Shown: positions 9,102 to 17,598 of the stretch, piece by piece
How the letters are laid out: every line of letters starts with the position of its first letter
Position numbering within the stretch: position 1 is the stretch's first letter
NCBI GenBank assembly: GCA_020634155.1
Contig: JACKCI010000001.1
Coordinates: 1,984,001 to 2,048,000, forward strand
Reading direction: 5' to 3'
DNA length: 64,000 nucleotides
DNA from: Anaerolineales bacterium
GTDB lineage: Bacteria; Chloroflexota; Anaerolineae; Aggregatilineales; J027
Position numbers and translations under genes: made by a program
Notes under the pieces: model-generated
Seen by the model: the letters and a program-made list of their open reading frames with translations, nothing else
Database searches by the model: none
Told to the model about the DNA's origin: nothing

Positions 9102-10391
9102 ATGCCAGTTACGATTTTGATTGGTGCCCAATGGGGCGATGAGGGCAAAGGTCGTGTGGTGGACTGGTTCGCCCAACAGTCCCAAGTGGTCGCCCGTTAT
9201 GCCGGGGGCGATAACGCAGGCCATACCGTCACAATCGCTGACAACACCTTCAAACTCCACATCATTCCATCGGGCATCTTGCATGAACAAGTAACGTGCA
9301 TATTGGGACAAGGGGTTGTCCTGAACCCTAAGCGCTTTCTCAGTGAAGTGGCTGACCTACACGCACGGGGGATTGACATTGCACCCCAACGCCTGATGAT
9401 TAGCGACCGTGCCCATTTGATTACACCCGGTCACATGGCCCTTGATGCCGCTAGTGAAAGCGCCTTGGGTGATGATGCCATTGGCACCACCAAGCGCGGG
9501 ATTGGGCCAGCTTATACCGACAAGGTGCGGCGGCGTGGACTGCAAGCAGGCTTGATGCACACCCCCGAAGACCTTGGCGAAGCCATCCAACGCCATATTC
9601 AGGAAGTCAACGAAACGCTGGTTAATCAATACGGGGCCGCGCCACTGGATGCGGACAAGATTGCGGCGGAATATGCCGAGTATGCCCAGCAGTTAGCGCC
9701 CTATATCACCAACATCGCCCCTGCCCTACTTAAAGCCCTGCGCCAAGGCCAACGGGTGCTGTGTGAAGGCGCTCAAGGCACGCTGCTGGATGTAGATATG
9801 GGGCATTATCCCTTTGTGACCAGTTCATCCCCATCGGTGGGGGGTGCCTTGACGGGAATCGGGTTTGGGCCAACATGGGTTGACCGCGTGGTAGGTGTGA
9901 CCAAAGCCTTTAGCACCCGCGTTGGAAGTGGCCCGATGCCGACTGAGCTAAACGATGCAATCGGCGATCGTTTGCGCGGGACAGGGGCTAATCCTTGGGA
10001 TGAATATGGCACCACCACCGGACGCCCGCGCCGTTGTGGGTGGCTTGATGGGGTGGTATTGCGCTATGCAGCAGAGGTCAATGGCTTTACCGAGTTAATC
10101 TTGACCAAGCTGGACATCCTCAGCGGCTTTGAGACCCTCAATATTGCGGTGGCCTATGAATTGGACGGGCAACGAGTGGACTATCTGCCTGCCCGCGTGA
10201 GTGACATGGAACGGGCAACCCCCATCTACAAAACCTTTACAGGGTGGACAGATGACATAACCCATGTTCGAACATGGGAGGCACTGCCCTCTGCGGCACG
10301 CCAGTATGTCGAATTTATTGAGGACATGATTGGTATTCCGGTCACGATGATGAGTGTTGGGCCGGAACGCAGCCAGATGATTGTCCGCTAA
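9102..10391 (+). CDS. purA: Adenylosuccinate synthetase
   Basis: A 429-residue enzyme that joins IMP and aspartate using GTP, the first committed step to AMP. The N-terminal GAQWGDEGKGRVVDW is the GTP-binding loop with the catalytic Asp; GTTKRGIGPAY and the later STRVGSGPMPTEL and TTTGRPRRCGWLDG segments are characteristic. Full family length, no lesions. It lies in the plus-strand run, but the remaining purine genes are not in this window; hpt at about 47 kb supplies salvage. Confidence 0.97.
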   Translation: MPVTILIGAQWGDEGKGRVVDWFAQQSQVVARYAGGDNAGHTVTIADNTFKLHIIPSGILHEQVTCILGQGVVLNPKRFLSEVADLHARGIDIAPQRLMISDRAHLITPGHMALDAASESALGDDAIGTTKRGIGPAYTDKVRRRGLQAGLMHTPEDLGEAIQRHIQEVNETLVNQYGAAPLDADKIAAEYAEYAQQLAPYITNIAPALLKALRQGQRVLCEGAQGTLLDVDMGHYPFVTSSSPSVGGALTGIGFGPTWVDRVVGVTKAFSTRVGSGPMPTELNDAIGDRLRGTGANPWDEYGTTTGRPRRCGWLDGVVLRYAAEVNGFTELILTKLDILSGFETLNIAVAYELDGQRVDYLPARVSDMERATPIYKTFTGWTDDITHVRTWEALPSAARQYVEFIEDMIGIPVTMMSVGPERSQMIVR

Positions 10392-10408
10392 AATCGGAGA
10401 CATCCCCC

Positions 10409-11305
10409 ATGCCTGATTATTATGCGATGCCAGCCCCGACGGATTTTACGCCACAGCGGGTCATTTCGTTGGTGCCGAGTGTGACCGAATCGCTCTTTGA
10501 CCTTAATCTGGGGCCGCGCTTGGTGGGCATTACCGATTATTGCACCAAGCCAGCCGAAGGGGTACAGACCCTGCCACGAGTAGGCGGCACCAAGAACCCC
10601 AATCTCGACCAAATTATCGCCCTGCGCCCCGATCTGGTCATTATGAATGACGAGGAAAACCGTTTAGAGGATGCGGTGGCGCTCCAGACGGCGGGTATCC
10701 ATGTGTGGTCAACGGGGCCGCGCACGGTAGCCGAGGCCATCAATCTGCTGTGGGAAATGATGGATGTGTTCGATGAGCCTGCGATGGTGCCACGGGTACG
10801 ACATATTGAGCAGGTGATGGATTTTGTGCTGCTGGCGAATAAGAACGCGCCGACGGTTCGTACCTTTGTTCCCATCTGGCGTGACCCATGGATGACGATT
10901 AACCACGCAACCTATGTACATGACCTGATGGCGGTACTGGGCTTGAGCAATGTTTTTGGGGAACGGGAACGGCGCTATCCCTTGCAAGCCGATTTAGGGC
11001 AAGCCGAACCCCATCCACCTGAAAAGGTTGAGGGACGGGATACACGCTATCCACGTATCAGCCTTGATGAGGTGGTGGCACAGCAGCCCGAACTTATCTT
11101 TTTACCAACGGAACCCTATCTTTTTGAAGACGAAGACGCGGCACTATTTTATGAATTAGACATTCCAGCGGCACACTATGGTACAATCTACCGCATTGAT
11201 GGGTCATTGTTGATGTGGCACGGTACCCGTTTGGCTTATGCCCTCAATGAATTGCCACCCATTGTTGATGAAGTACGAGCCTTACTTGGAAAAAGCGACG
11301 AATGA
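10409..11305 (+). CDS. BtuF-like helical-backbone metal receptor without signal peptide
   Basis: A 298-residue protein of the cobalamin/siderophore substrate-binding (BtuF/FepB) fold. The opening VISLVPSVTESLFDLNLGPRL and the LRPDLVIMNDEENR segment fit the family. A GGAGA site eight bases upstream fixes the start, and neither that start nor the next ATG gives a signal peptide or lipobox, so the protein is predicted cytoplasmic. No permease or ATPase is adjacent. Its stop overlaps the start of a soluble histidine kinase by four bases, which raises the possibility that it senses a ligand for that kinase; this is inference. Confidence 0.8.
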   Translation: MPDYYAMPAPTDFTPQRVISLVPSVTESLFDLNLGPRLVGITDYCTKPAEGVQTLPRVGGTKNPNLDQIIALRPDLVIMNDEENRLEDAVALQTAGIHVWSTGPRTVAEAINLLWEMMDVFDEPAMVPRVRHIEQVMDFVLLANKNAPTVRTFVPIWRDPWMTINHATYVHDLMAVLGLSNVFGERERRYPLQADLGQAEPHPPEKVEGRDTRYPRISLDEVVAQQPELIFLPTEPYLFEDEDAALFYELDIPAAHYGTIYRIDGSLLMWHGTRLAYALNELPPIVDEVRALLGKSDE

Positions 11306-12312
11306 GTTTAATTACTGATACAACTGACGCCATCCGCACCCTGCGTTTTCTGGACACCATTGGCATCCCCGCCTTTATTAGCGACACCCAAGGCATTATC
11401 CAACTCCTCAATCAAGAGGCAGCCAATTTACTGGGCGAAACGCTGGCAGGGGATTCGCTGCATACCAAAGCAGGGCTTGAACCCCTTGGCGAGATATTGG
11501 CCTCTGAGGAACCCCAGCCACGCCCTGTAGAGTGTGCGATATTGGAACACTATCATTTGTTGGTGCGGATGCAGAGTATCGGCAAGGTAGGCTATCTCTT
11601 TACCTTTGAGAACGTTACCGAGTATCGGCAACGCGAACAACAGCAAATCAACGCCCTGCACAATATCGCGCATGACTTAAAGGCTCCCCTAACGTCTATT
11701 CAGAGCTATGTGGATTTGGTGAAGAATCTAGGGCCGCTGAGTGAGAAGCAAGAGCAGTTTCTTGACCGTGTGTTGCAGTCCAACCGATTTATGCGGGGCT
11801 TGGTCAGCGATATTTTGGATATTGCGTGGATTGATGCAACGGGTAAGCTGACGATGGGGCCTGTCAATGTGGCGGAGTTGCTTAAGATTTCGCTCGATAC
11901 CTTGGAGAACCATGCCCAGAAGCGGCGTATGACGGTTAACTTGAGCATTGCCGATGACCTGCCGATGATGCAAGGGGATGGGCAGCGCTTGGAGCGGGTC
12001 TTTGTGAACCTCATCAGCAATGCCATTAAGTACACGCCTATCGGCGGGACGCTGGATATTGACCTGCACCACAACAGCCACTATATGGTGCTGACCGTCA
12101 AAGATAACGGGATAGGGATACCCGCCGAACATTTGCCGCATATCTTCAAGCGCTTCTATCGGGTACCGACAGGCGATGATAAAACCGAAGGCACGGGCCT
12201 TGGCCTTTCAATTGTGCAATCGATTGTGGAGCGACATCAGGGCAAGATTGAGGTTGAAAGCACACCCGAGGTCGGGAGTACCTTCACCGTCCAATTGCCA
12301 CTACCCTCCTAG
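11302..12312 (+). CDS. Soluble PAS-domain sensor histidine kinase
   Basis: A 336-residue kinase without transmembrane segments. A PAS domain (about residues 10-105) precedes a DHp helix pair with the phospho-acceptor His in NIAHDLKAPLTSIQSY (about residue 120). The ATPase domain has all boxes: NLISNAIKYTP (N), VKDNGIGIP (G1), IFKRFYR (F) and GTGLGLSIV (G2). It should autophosphorylate and pass phosphate to an OmpR-type regulator; the convergent gene encodes exactly such a domain. The TAG stop shares the palindrome CTAG with the stop of that gene. Translationally coupled to the metal-receptor-like gene. Confidence 0.93.
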   Translation: MSLITDTTDAIRTLRFLDTIGIPAFISDTQGIIQLLNQEAANLLGETLAGDSLHTKAGLEPLGEILASEEPQPRPVECAILEHYHLLVRMQSIGKVGYLFTFENVTEYRQREQQQINALHNIAHDLKAPLTSIQSYVDLVKNLGPLSEKQEQFLDRVLQSNRFMRGLVSDILDIAWIDATGKLTMGPVNVAELLKISLDTLENHAQKRRMTVNLSIADDLPMMQGDGQRLERVFVNLISNAIKYTPIGGTLDIDLHHNSHYMVLTVKDNGIGIPAEHLPHIFKRFYRVPTGDDKTEGTGLGLSIVQSIVERHQGKIEVESTPEVGSTFTVQLPLPS

Positions 12313-13730
12313 CTATCGGTCAATTTATAGCCCACACCCCAGACGGTCTCAATAACGGCGGTACTGCCCTCTAGTTTATGGCGTAGATGGGCCACATGGA
12401 CATCGACAGTGCGGGTCTGCCCATAGAAGTCAAAGCCCCACACAATATCCAGCAAGCGTTCACGGCGCAAGACAATATCCTTGTTTTCGACCAGAGACAG
12501 CAGCAGGTCAAATTCTTTGGTACGCAGGTCAACCGAGTTACCATCGACGGTGACGGTGCGGCTGGCGGGGTCGATGCGGAGGTTGCCGATGGTGATAGCT
12601 TGGGAGTTGGCGGGACGGGCAGGTGGCTCGGCTCGACGGAGAATGGCCTTAACCCGTGCCACTAACTCGCGGGGGTTGAAAGGCTTGGTCATGTAATCAT
12701 CAGCCCCTAGTTCAAGACCAACGATTTTATCAATGTCGTCATCACGGGCGGTGAGCATCAAAATCGGCACATTGGACTCGGCACGGATGCGCTTGCAGAC
12801 CTCCCAGCCATCAAGTTGAGGCAGCATCAAGTCCAGCACAATGAGGCTAGGGTCTTGGGTGCGGGCCATATCAAGACCTGTGAGGCCATCGCCCGCGCTA
12901 ACGACTTTGAAGCCGTCTTGCTTGAGGTAGAGGCTGGCGAGTTCTACGATATTTTGTTCATCGTCTACAATCAAAATTAAATCATCAGACATAATCCGTT
13001 TATCCCCCATTTGAATAGCAATCCCAATGCCAGCGCTGGCAATCATCAGCACCGCATCGAAGTTTTGGTCGAGGCGGCGGTCAAGAATGATTGGGCTGGA
13101 GTCACCCCTCAAGTATCCGATACTAAACATGCCGACGCCAGTGAGAAAGAGGATGAGCCAGAGGCGGCGTCCACTCCAGCGCTGACGGAGGGTCAAGAAC
13201 ACGGCCAGCAGGAGCAAGGCTACCCCCAGCCAGATGCCAAGAATCTGCACCTCCAGACGGAGGGCCATAATGCCTTGAGTGTCAGGCAGGTAGCCGCTGA
13301 TCCAGCCGGAGGTATCGCGGCTGACGGTTAGGCCATAGCCGCAACCCGCCCGCCGACATGCCCACCACCCCGACATCAAGCCAAGGGGAAAGGCCAGCGC
13401 GAGGGCGTCGGTCATCAAGAGCAAAGGCACCCGTCGCCAGTAAGCCACTGCAACCGCGCCGAGCAAGCCGCCAATCAGCGCCCCATGCCAACTGAGGCCA
13501 CCATACCAGATGCGCCACACATCCGAGGGGTAGTCACGGAAGATGTCCCAGTTAAGCAGGACATAGGTCAGACGGGCGGTTAGGGTGCCGCCGATGAGTG
13601 CGCCTAAGCCGACATCGAGCCAGCGGCCTATATCGGATGCACCTTGCCAATAGGCATACCAGCCGATGACGACAAGACCGAGCAATACCCCAAGGCCGAA
13701 TTGGAGCGAAAAGAGGGCGGGTGTCAGCAT
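12309..13730 (-). CDS. Lgt-like membrane domain fused to OmpR-family response regulator
   Basis: One uninterrupted 473-codon frame. Residues 1-246 form about seven membrane helices related to prolipoprotein diacylglyceryl transferase (GGLSWHGALIGG is the family His-Gly segment), but the usual Arg/Asn-containing signature is replaced by SGWWACRRAGCGYG, so Lgt activity is doubtful. Residues 247-473 are a complete response regulator: acidic VDDEQ, phospho-acceptor in VLDLMLPQLDGWE, MTKPFNP lysine, and a winged-helix DNA-binding domain ending RTVDVHVAHLRHKLE. An ATG at 12992 (residue 247), preceded by GGGGGA, could start a separate 227-residue regulator. So this is either a membrane-tethered regulator or two fused/overlapping genes; both products may be made. 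Confidence 0.8.
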   Translation of the reverse strand: MLTPALFSLQFGLGVLLGLVVIGWYAYWQGASDIGRWLDVGLGALIGGTLTARLTYVLLNWDIFRDYPSDVWRIWYGGLSWHGALIGGLLGAVAVAYWRRVPLLLMTDALALAFPLGLMSGWWACRRAGCGYGLTVSRDTSGWISGYLPDTQGIMALRLEVQILGIWLGVALLLLAVFLTLRQRWSGRRLWLILFLTGVGMFSIGYLRGDSSPIILDRRLDQNFDAVLMIASAGIGIAIQMGDKRIMSDDLILIVDDEQNIVELASLYLKQDGFKVVSAGDGLTGLDMARTQDPSLIVLDLMLPQLDGWEVCKRIRAESNVPILMLTARDDDIDKIVGLELGADDYMTKPFNPRELVARVKAILRRAEPPARPANSQAITIGNLRIDPASRTVTVDGNSVDLRTKEFDLLLSLVENKDIVLRRERLLDIVWGFDFYGQTRTVDVHVAHLRHKLEGSTAVIETVWGVGYKLTDS

Positions 13731-13733
13731 CGG

Positions 13734-14357
13734 CTAAGAGTCACTCATGCTGGCGACTTCGCCGATAATATCATCGACATCCATCTCACCAGAGCGGTAG
13801 TGGTGGGTGATGCCGTTGGCGTCGATGAAGTAGGTGGTGGGCAGGCCATAGATGCGATAGGCATAGTGCAAGACGGCATCGGTATCAATGCCGACGCGGA
13901 AAGTCAACCCATGTTCGTCGATAAAGGTGCGGATGTCATCAAGGGTTTGGCCGTTTTCGGGGTCGGTGACGGCAATGACGATGGGGCCATCGGGCGCTTG
14001 GCTGTCGTTATAGGCTTGGAGGGCGGGCATTTCGGCTTGGCAGGGTGTACACCATGTGGCCCAAAAATTGACGATGACCACCCGCCCACGATAATCAGCA
14101 AGGGTAAAGGTCTCGCCGTTGAGGTCGGTGAGGGTCACATTGGGGGCCAGTAAGCCAACCGCCGAGGTGGGTTGGGGTGGCGGGGTGCGGGGCGGCAAGG
14201 TTTGGGCGGGGGGGGTGGTGTAGGCCACTTGGTCGCTAGTGGTGGGGTTGTTTTGTTGATTATCGGCGGCGATTATCAAGACCATAGCCACAAGGCCCAA
14301 CACGGGCATAATGAGCAAGACCATCCACGGTTGAAAAAAGCTGCGTTTCTCTTCCAT
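13734..14357 (-). CDS. Membrane-anchored TlpA/ResA-like thioredoxin
   Basis: A 207-residue thiol-disulfide oxidoreductase facing outside the membrane. I use the ATG at MEEKRSFFQPW because the longer frame runs into the upstream gene. A single N-terminal membrane helix (about residues 12-32) is followed by a Thr/Pro-rich linker and a thioredoxin fold with active site WATWCTPCQAEMPALQ near residue 105 and cis-Pro in YGLPTTYFID. Such proteins reduce apocytochromes or other exported thiols. It sits 4 bases after the beta-propeller gene and 3 bases before the Lgt-like gene, so all three are probably one operon. Confidence 0.9.
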   Translation of the reverse strand: MEEKRSFFQPWMVLLIMPVLGLVAMVLIIAADNQQNNPTTSDQVAYTTPPAQTLPPRTPPPQPTSAVGLLAPNVTLTDLNGETFTLADYRGRVVIVNFWATWCTPCQAEMPALQAYNDSQAPDGPIVIAVTDPENGQTLDDIRTFIDEHGLTFRVGIDTDAVLHYAYRIYGLPTTYFIDANGITHHYRSGEMDVDDIIGEVASMSDS

Positions 14358-14361
14358 CCAT

Positions 14362-15543
14362 CTATCCAATAAAACTCGGCAAGAAAGCATCGGTATACAC
14401 ACGCTGGAGGCTTCCATCGGTTGTGTGATAGAGCCAAATCTCGGCGCGTTGGTCTTCAAACTGAAAGCGCTGCATCAACAACCAGTCCCCGTCTTGGCTC
14501 CAACTGAGGCTGGCGTGATTATAAGCGGCGTCCACAATTAACGGCTCGACCGCGAGGGTCGTCATGTCCAGTATATAGACCTGTGTGCCCGTTGTATAGC
14601 GTTCATCCAGATAGCGGCGGGCAAGGGCCACGCGCTGACCATCCGGCGTAAAGGCTGCCGAGCGGTCTTCAGCGGGGGTTTCAACTGGGCCGCTCAGATA
14701 GATACCCTCGGCGTTGGAGCCGTCGAGATAGGCCATTTGCAGATGGGTATAGTAGCCATTGATGGCACCCGTGCGGAGGGCGGGGTAGATGAGACGCGAG
14801 CCATCGGGTGAAAAAACACCGACAAAACTCTCCTGCCCCGGAATATAAAGGGATGTCTCAGTCGTGAAATCGTAGACGACAATGCCGGGCTGATTGACTA
14901 AGACTACCCCCAACTGCTCCCCAACGGGCGACCATTTAGGACCATAAGTTTGGATTTCGAGGTCATCAAAGAGGAGGGAGGATTGGCCCGAAGCAAAATC
15001 AACCAGCCACACGCGGTCAGTATGGGACCAACCGCTGGACTCACTCAGTTCGCGGCGGGTATAGGCCAATTGAGCATCATCGGCCCGCCATGCGGGATTG
15101 GTGCAGTGGGCTTCGACAACGGCGCAGTTGGTGAGTTGGCGGCGCTGGTTGGTGGCAAGATTTAAGGCCCAAATATCGGCAAGACCATCCTCATTGACGG
15201 CGCTATAGGCGACCCATTGCTGGTTATGGCTCAGGGCATAATCAAAGACACCATGTGAGAGGCTGGTCAATTGCTGGGGGGTATCGGCGTTGGCGGCAAG
15301 GCGGTAAAGATTGGCGTTGGCGGCGCTGGCCGGAGCGAGAAAGAGGATGTCAGGGGCATGGGTACCTGTCGGTGCTGACGGCGCGGAGTCATCACCTTGA
15401 CGGGTAAGCCAAAATCCCAGCAGAATGCCCCCTACCAATACAACCGCAACCAAGACCCATAGCCAATCCTGCACCGGAAAACGGCGCGGGGTTGTTGTAT
15501 TGGTCTCGATAGGGCTAATTTCACCTGTGGTCATGTCTGACAT
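14362..15543 (-). CDS. Membrane-anchored TolB/PD40-like beta-propeller protein
   Basis: A 393-residue protein with one N-terminal membrane helix (about residues 28-48, WLWVLVAVVLVGGILLGFWL) and an outside beta-propeller. Repeats contain the WSPxGxxL and FSPDGSRLIY/FTPDGQRVAL pattern of PD40/WD40-like blades. This fold usually binds protein or polysaccharide partners rather than catalysing. It is the promoter-proximal gene of the thioredoxin/Lgt-like group. The specific partner is unknown. Confidence 0.8.
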   Translation of the reverse strand: MSDMTTGEISPIETNTTTPRRFPVQDWLWVLVAVVLVGGILLGFWLTRQGDDSAPSAPTGTHAPDILFLAPASAANANLYRLAANADTPQQLTSLSHGVFDYALSHNQQWVAYSAVNEDGLADIWALNLATNQRRQLTNCAVVEAHCTNPAWRADDAQLAYTRRELSESSGWSHTDRVWLVDFASGQSSLLFDDLEIQTYGPKWSPVGEQLGVVLVNQPGIVVYDFTTETSLYIPGQESFVGVFSPDGSRLIYPALRTGAINGYYTHLQMAYLDGSNAEGIYLSGPVETPAEDRSAAFTPDGQRVALARRYLDERYTTGTQVYILDMTTLAVEPLIVDAAYNHASLSWSQDGDWLLMQRFQFEDQRAEIWLYHTTDGSLQRVYTDAFLPSFIG

Positions 15544-15627
15544 GCTGCACTACCCTCTTTCATGTTATAGGGGTCTATTATAGCGAAGGGCGGCGCGGGG
15601 GTTGATGGGCGCTTGGGCAACGTTCAC

Positions 15628-16719
15628 CTAAAACAAGCGATTGGGGCGATCCAGCAAGTATTCGATAATCTTGCGGTCAGCGCGTGAGAAGGCATAGTTT
15701 TGCAGGTCGGCTTGGCGTACCCAGCGCCATTCGGAGCAAGCATAACAGGTTGGCTCCCCTTCTAAGATGCGGCACTCATAAGCGTAGAGGGTAATCCGAA
15801 AGTGGGTGTAGGCATGGTGGACGCGCACCATAAACTCATCAACGGCAACGGTGATGCCAAGCTCCTCTTGCAATTCACGAGCGAGGCATTGCTCCATCGT
15901 CTCGCCATCCTCGACCTTACCGCCCGGAAATTCCCACAGGCCACCGAGCAGCTTGTCGTCGGGGCGTTTGGCAATCAGAAGATGTTCGCGTTGCGCGTCC
16001 CAAATCAGGCCGCAAGTGACATCGACATGGGGGGTGGGTGCTTTGGCAGCTTTGACGGGGCGTTGGCTCTGGGTATCATTGGCATAGGCTTGGCAATCGG
16101 CGCTCACGGGACATTGTTCACAGGCAGGATGGCGCGGCTTGCAGATGGTGCGTCCGAGTTCCATGAGGGCTTGGTTGTAGTTGCCCGCCTGCCCAACAGG
16201 AACGGCGTGCATGAGGTCTTCAGCGGTCTGCCAAAGAGTGTTTTTGGTGGATTGTTTGCTGACATCCTCGGTGTAATCAAAGAGACGGGCAAAGACACGG
16301 ATCACATTGCCATCTAGGACGGGGGCGGGTTCACCAAAGGCGATGCTGGCGATGGCTCCGGCGGTATAGCGCCCCACCCCCTTGAGAGTTTCGAGCTCGG
16401 CGGCGGTGGTCGGCAATTCCCCGCCAAAATCAGCCACCACCTGTTGAGCAGCGGCCTGCAAATTACGGGCGCGGCTGTAGTAGCCCAAGCCTTCCCATTG
16501 CTTCATGAGGTCATCTTGAGGGGCGGCGGCGAGGTCATGCACGGTGGGGAAGCGGGCAAGGAAGCGCTCATAGTAAGGGATGACGGTGGCGACCTGCGTT
16601 TGTTGCAGCATCACTTCGGACAGCCAAATATGGTAGGGATTGCGGGAGCGCCGCCACGGTAAATCAGCGGCCTGCTCCTCAAACCAACGCAAGAGGGGGA
16701 TGATAAACTCGGTAGTCAT
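15628..16719 (-). CDS. mutY: A/G-specific adenine DNA glycosylase
   Basis: A 363-residue base-excision repair enzyme removing adenine mispaired with 8-oxoguanine. Seen in order: catalytic Glu segment MLQQTQVATVIPYY, helix-hairpin-helix LKGVGRYTAGAIA, catalytic Asp in VLDGNVIRVFAR, and the iron-sulfur ligands C-x6-C-x2-C-x5-C (about residues 190-206). The C-terminal domain keeps a canonical Nudix box (GGKVEDGETMEQ then RELQEELG), which is unusually intact; in typical MutY this domain only recognises 8-oxoG, so here it may also hydrolyse nucleotides. Four-base overlap with the DUF1295 gene upstream. Confidence 0.96.
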   Translation of the reverse strand: MTTEFIIPLLRWFEEQAADLPWRRSRNPYHIWLSEVMLQQTQVATVIPYYERFLARFPTVHDLAAAPQDDLMKQWEGLGYYSRARNLQAAAQQVVADFGGELPTTAAELETLKGVGRYTAGAIASIAFGEPAPVLDGNVIRVFARLFDYTEDVSKQSTKNTLWQTAEDLMHAVPVGQAGNYNQALMELGRTICKPRHPACEQCPVSADCQAYANDTQSQRPVKAAKAPTPHVDVTCGLIWDAQREHLLIAKRPDDKLLGGLWEFPGGKVEDGETMEQCLARELQEELGITVAVDEFMVRVHHAYTHFRITLYAYECRILEGEPTCYACSEWRWVRQADLQNYAFSRADRKIIEYLLDRPNRLF

Positions 16720-17489
16720 GGGCGCGGGGGACGTGGGATAAAGGCGCTGGTCTTACGGATGTACTCCCGATACTGGGGCTTGGTCTCCACCAACGACTTT
16801 TCAAGGAGGGTCACACCCGAGACGCGCATCAAGAGTAAGGTCATCAAGGCGGGGGCGAAGATGCTCCACCAACCACCCGCCGCTAGAGCAATGGCGTAAT
16901 AGCCCCACCACTGGCAAGCATCGCCAAAGTAATTGGGGTGGCGGGTATAGCGCCAGAAGCCTGTATCCAAGACTTTGCCTTTGTTGGCAGGGTTGGCCTT
17001 GAATCGCGCCAGTTGCCAGTCCCCACCTGCCTCAAATGCGAAGCCGATGAGCCAGATAACCGCACCAAGGGCATCAAGGATGTTGAAACTGTCGGCATCA
17101 TAGTATTGGGCGGCGAGGAGCGGGATGGCGATGATGTTCATTAAAACGCCCTGTAGCACAAAGACCTTGAAATAGCTGCGCCACCACCACGCATCTCCGG
17201 CGGCTTTGCGCCATTTTTGATAGCGGGGGTCTTCGCCTTTGCCATGATTACGCCAATAGATATAGCCCCCTAAACGCAGGCCCCAGATAGCGACTAGAGT
17301 GGTGAGGAGGGTTTGGCGTGGTTCATAGCCATGGGTGGCGAAGATGTTGTAGAAGACGGCCAAGACCACAAAGCCCAGCCCCCAGAAAATATCAATGATA
17401 CTGGAATCCTTGAGGCGCAAACTCAAGAGCCACAAGAGAGTTAACAAGCCAAGAATGAGGCCAAAGCCACTCAGCCAGATTGCAACCAT
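16716..17489 (-). CDS. DUF1295 / steroid 5-alpha-reductase-like membrane protein
   Basis: A 257-residue integral membrane protein with about six or seven helices. RHPNYFGDACQWWGYY near residue 190 is the C-terminal signature of the DUF1295/steroid reductase/isoprenylcysteine methyltransferase-like group, and DIFWGLGFV near the N-terminus is also typical. The family is predicted to act on lipid or isoprenoid substrates with NADPH; the substrate here is unknown. AAAGG six bases before the ATG at 17489 favours that start over an upstream TTG. Coupled to mutY by a four-base overlap. Confidence 0.85.
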   Translation of the reverse strand: MVAIWLSGFGLILGLLTLLWLLSLRLKDSSIIDIFWGLGFVVLAVFYNIFATHGYEPRQTLLTTLVAIWGLRLGGYIYWRNHGKGEDPRYQKWRKAAGDAWWWRSYFKVFVLQGVLMNIIAIPLLAAQYYDADSFNILDALGAVIWLIGFAFEAGGDWQLARFKANPANKGKVLDTGFWRYTRHPNYFGDACQWWGYYAIALAAGGWWSIFAPALMTLLLMRVSGVTLLEKSLVETKPQYREYIRKTSAFIPRPPRP

Positions 17490-17540
17490 GTTCAACCTTT
17501 CGATTCATGGCTCATTGTACTAAGCAATCATGAGCAGCAC

Positions 17541-17577
17541 ATAAAAAAGCGCTGTACCGCAGATGATACAGCGCTTA
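17541..17577 (-). terminator. Intrinsic terminator after the solute-binding protein gene
   Basis: A 10-base-pair perfect stem (17547-17556 with 17567-17576) and 10-base loop, followed on the minus strand by a run of T residues. It lies about 20 bases after the stop of the minus-strand binding-protein gene. Confidence 0.88.
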
Positions 17578-17598
17578 GGGTGCTAGGTCAAAGCACGC

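Noticed and set aside
12309..13730. Calling the membrane part a working prolipoprotein diacylglyceryl transferase
   Set aside because: The His-Gly segment is present but the canonical Arg/Asn signature is not, and it is joined to a regulator.
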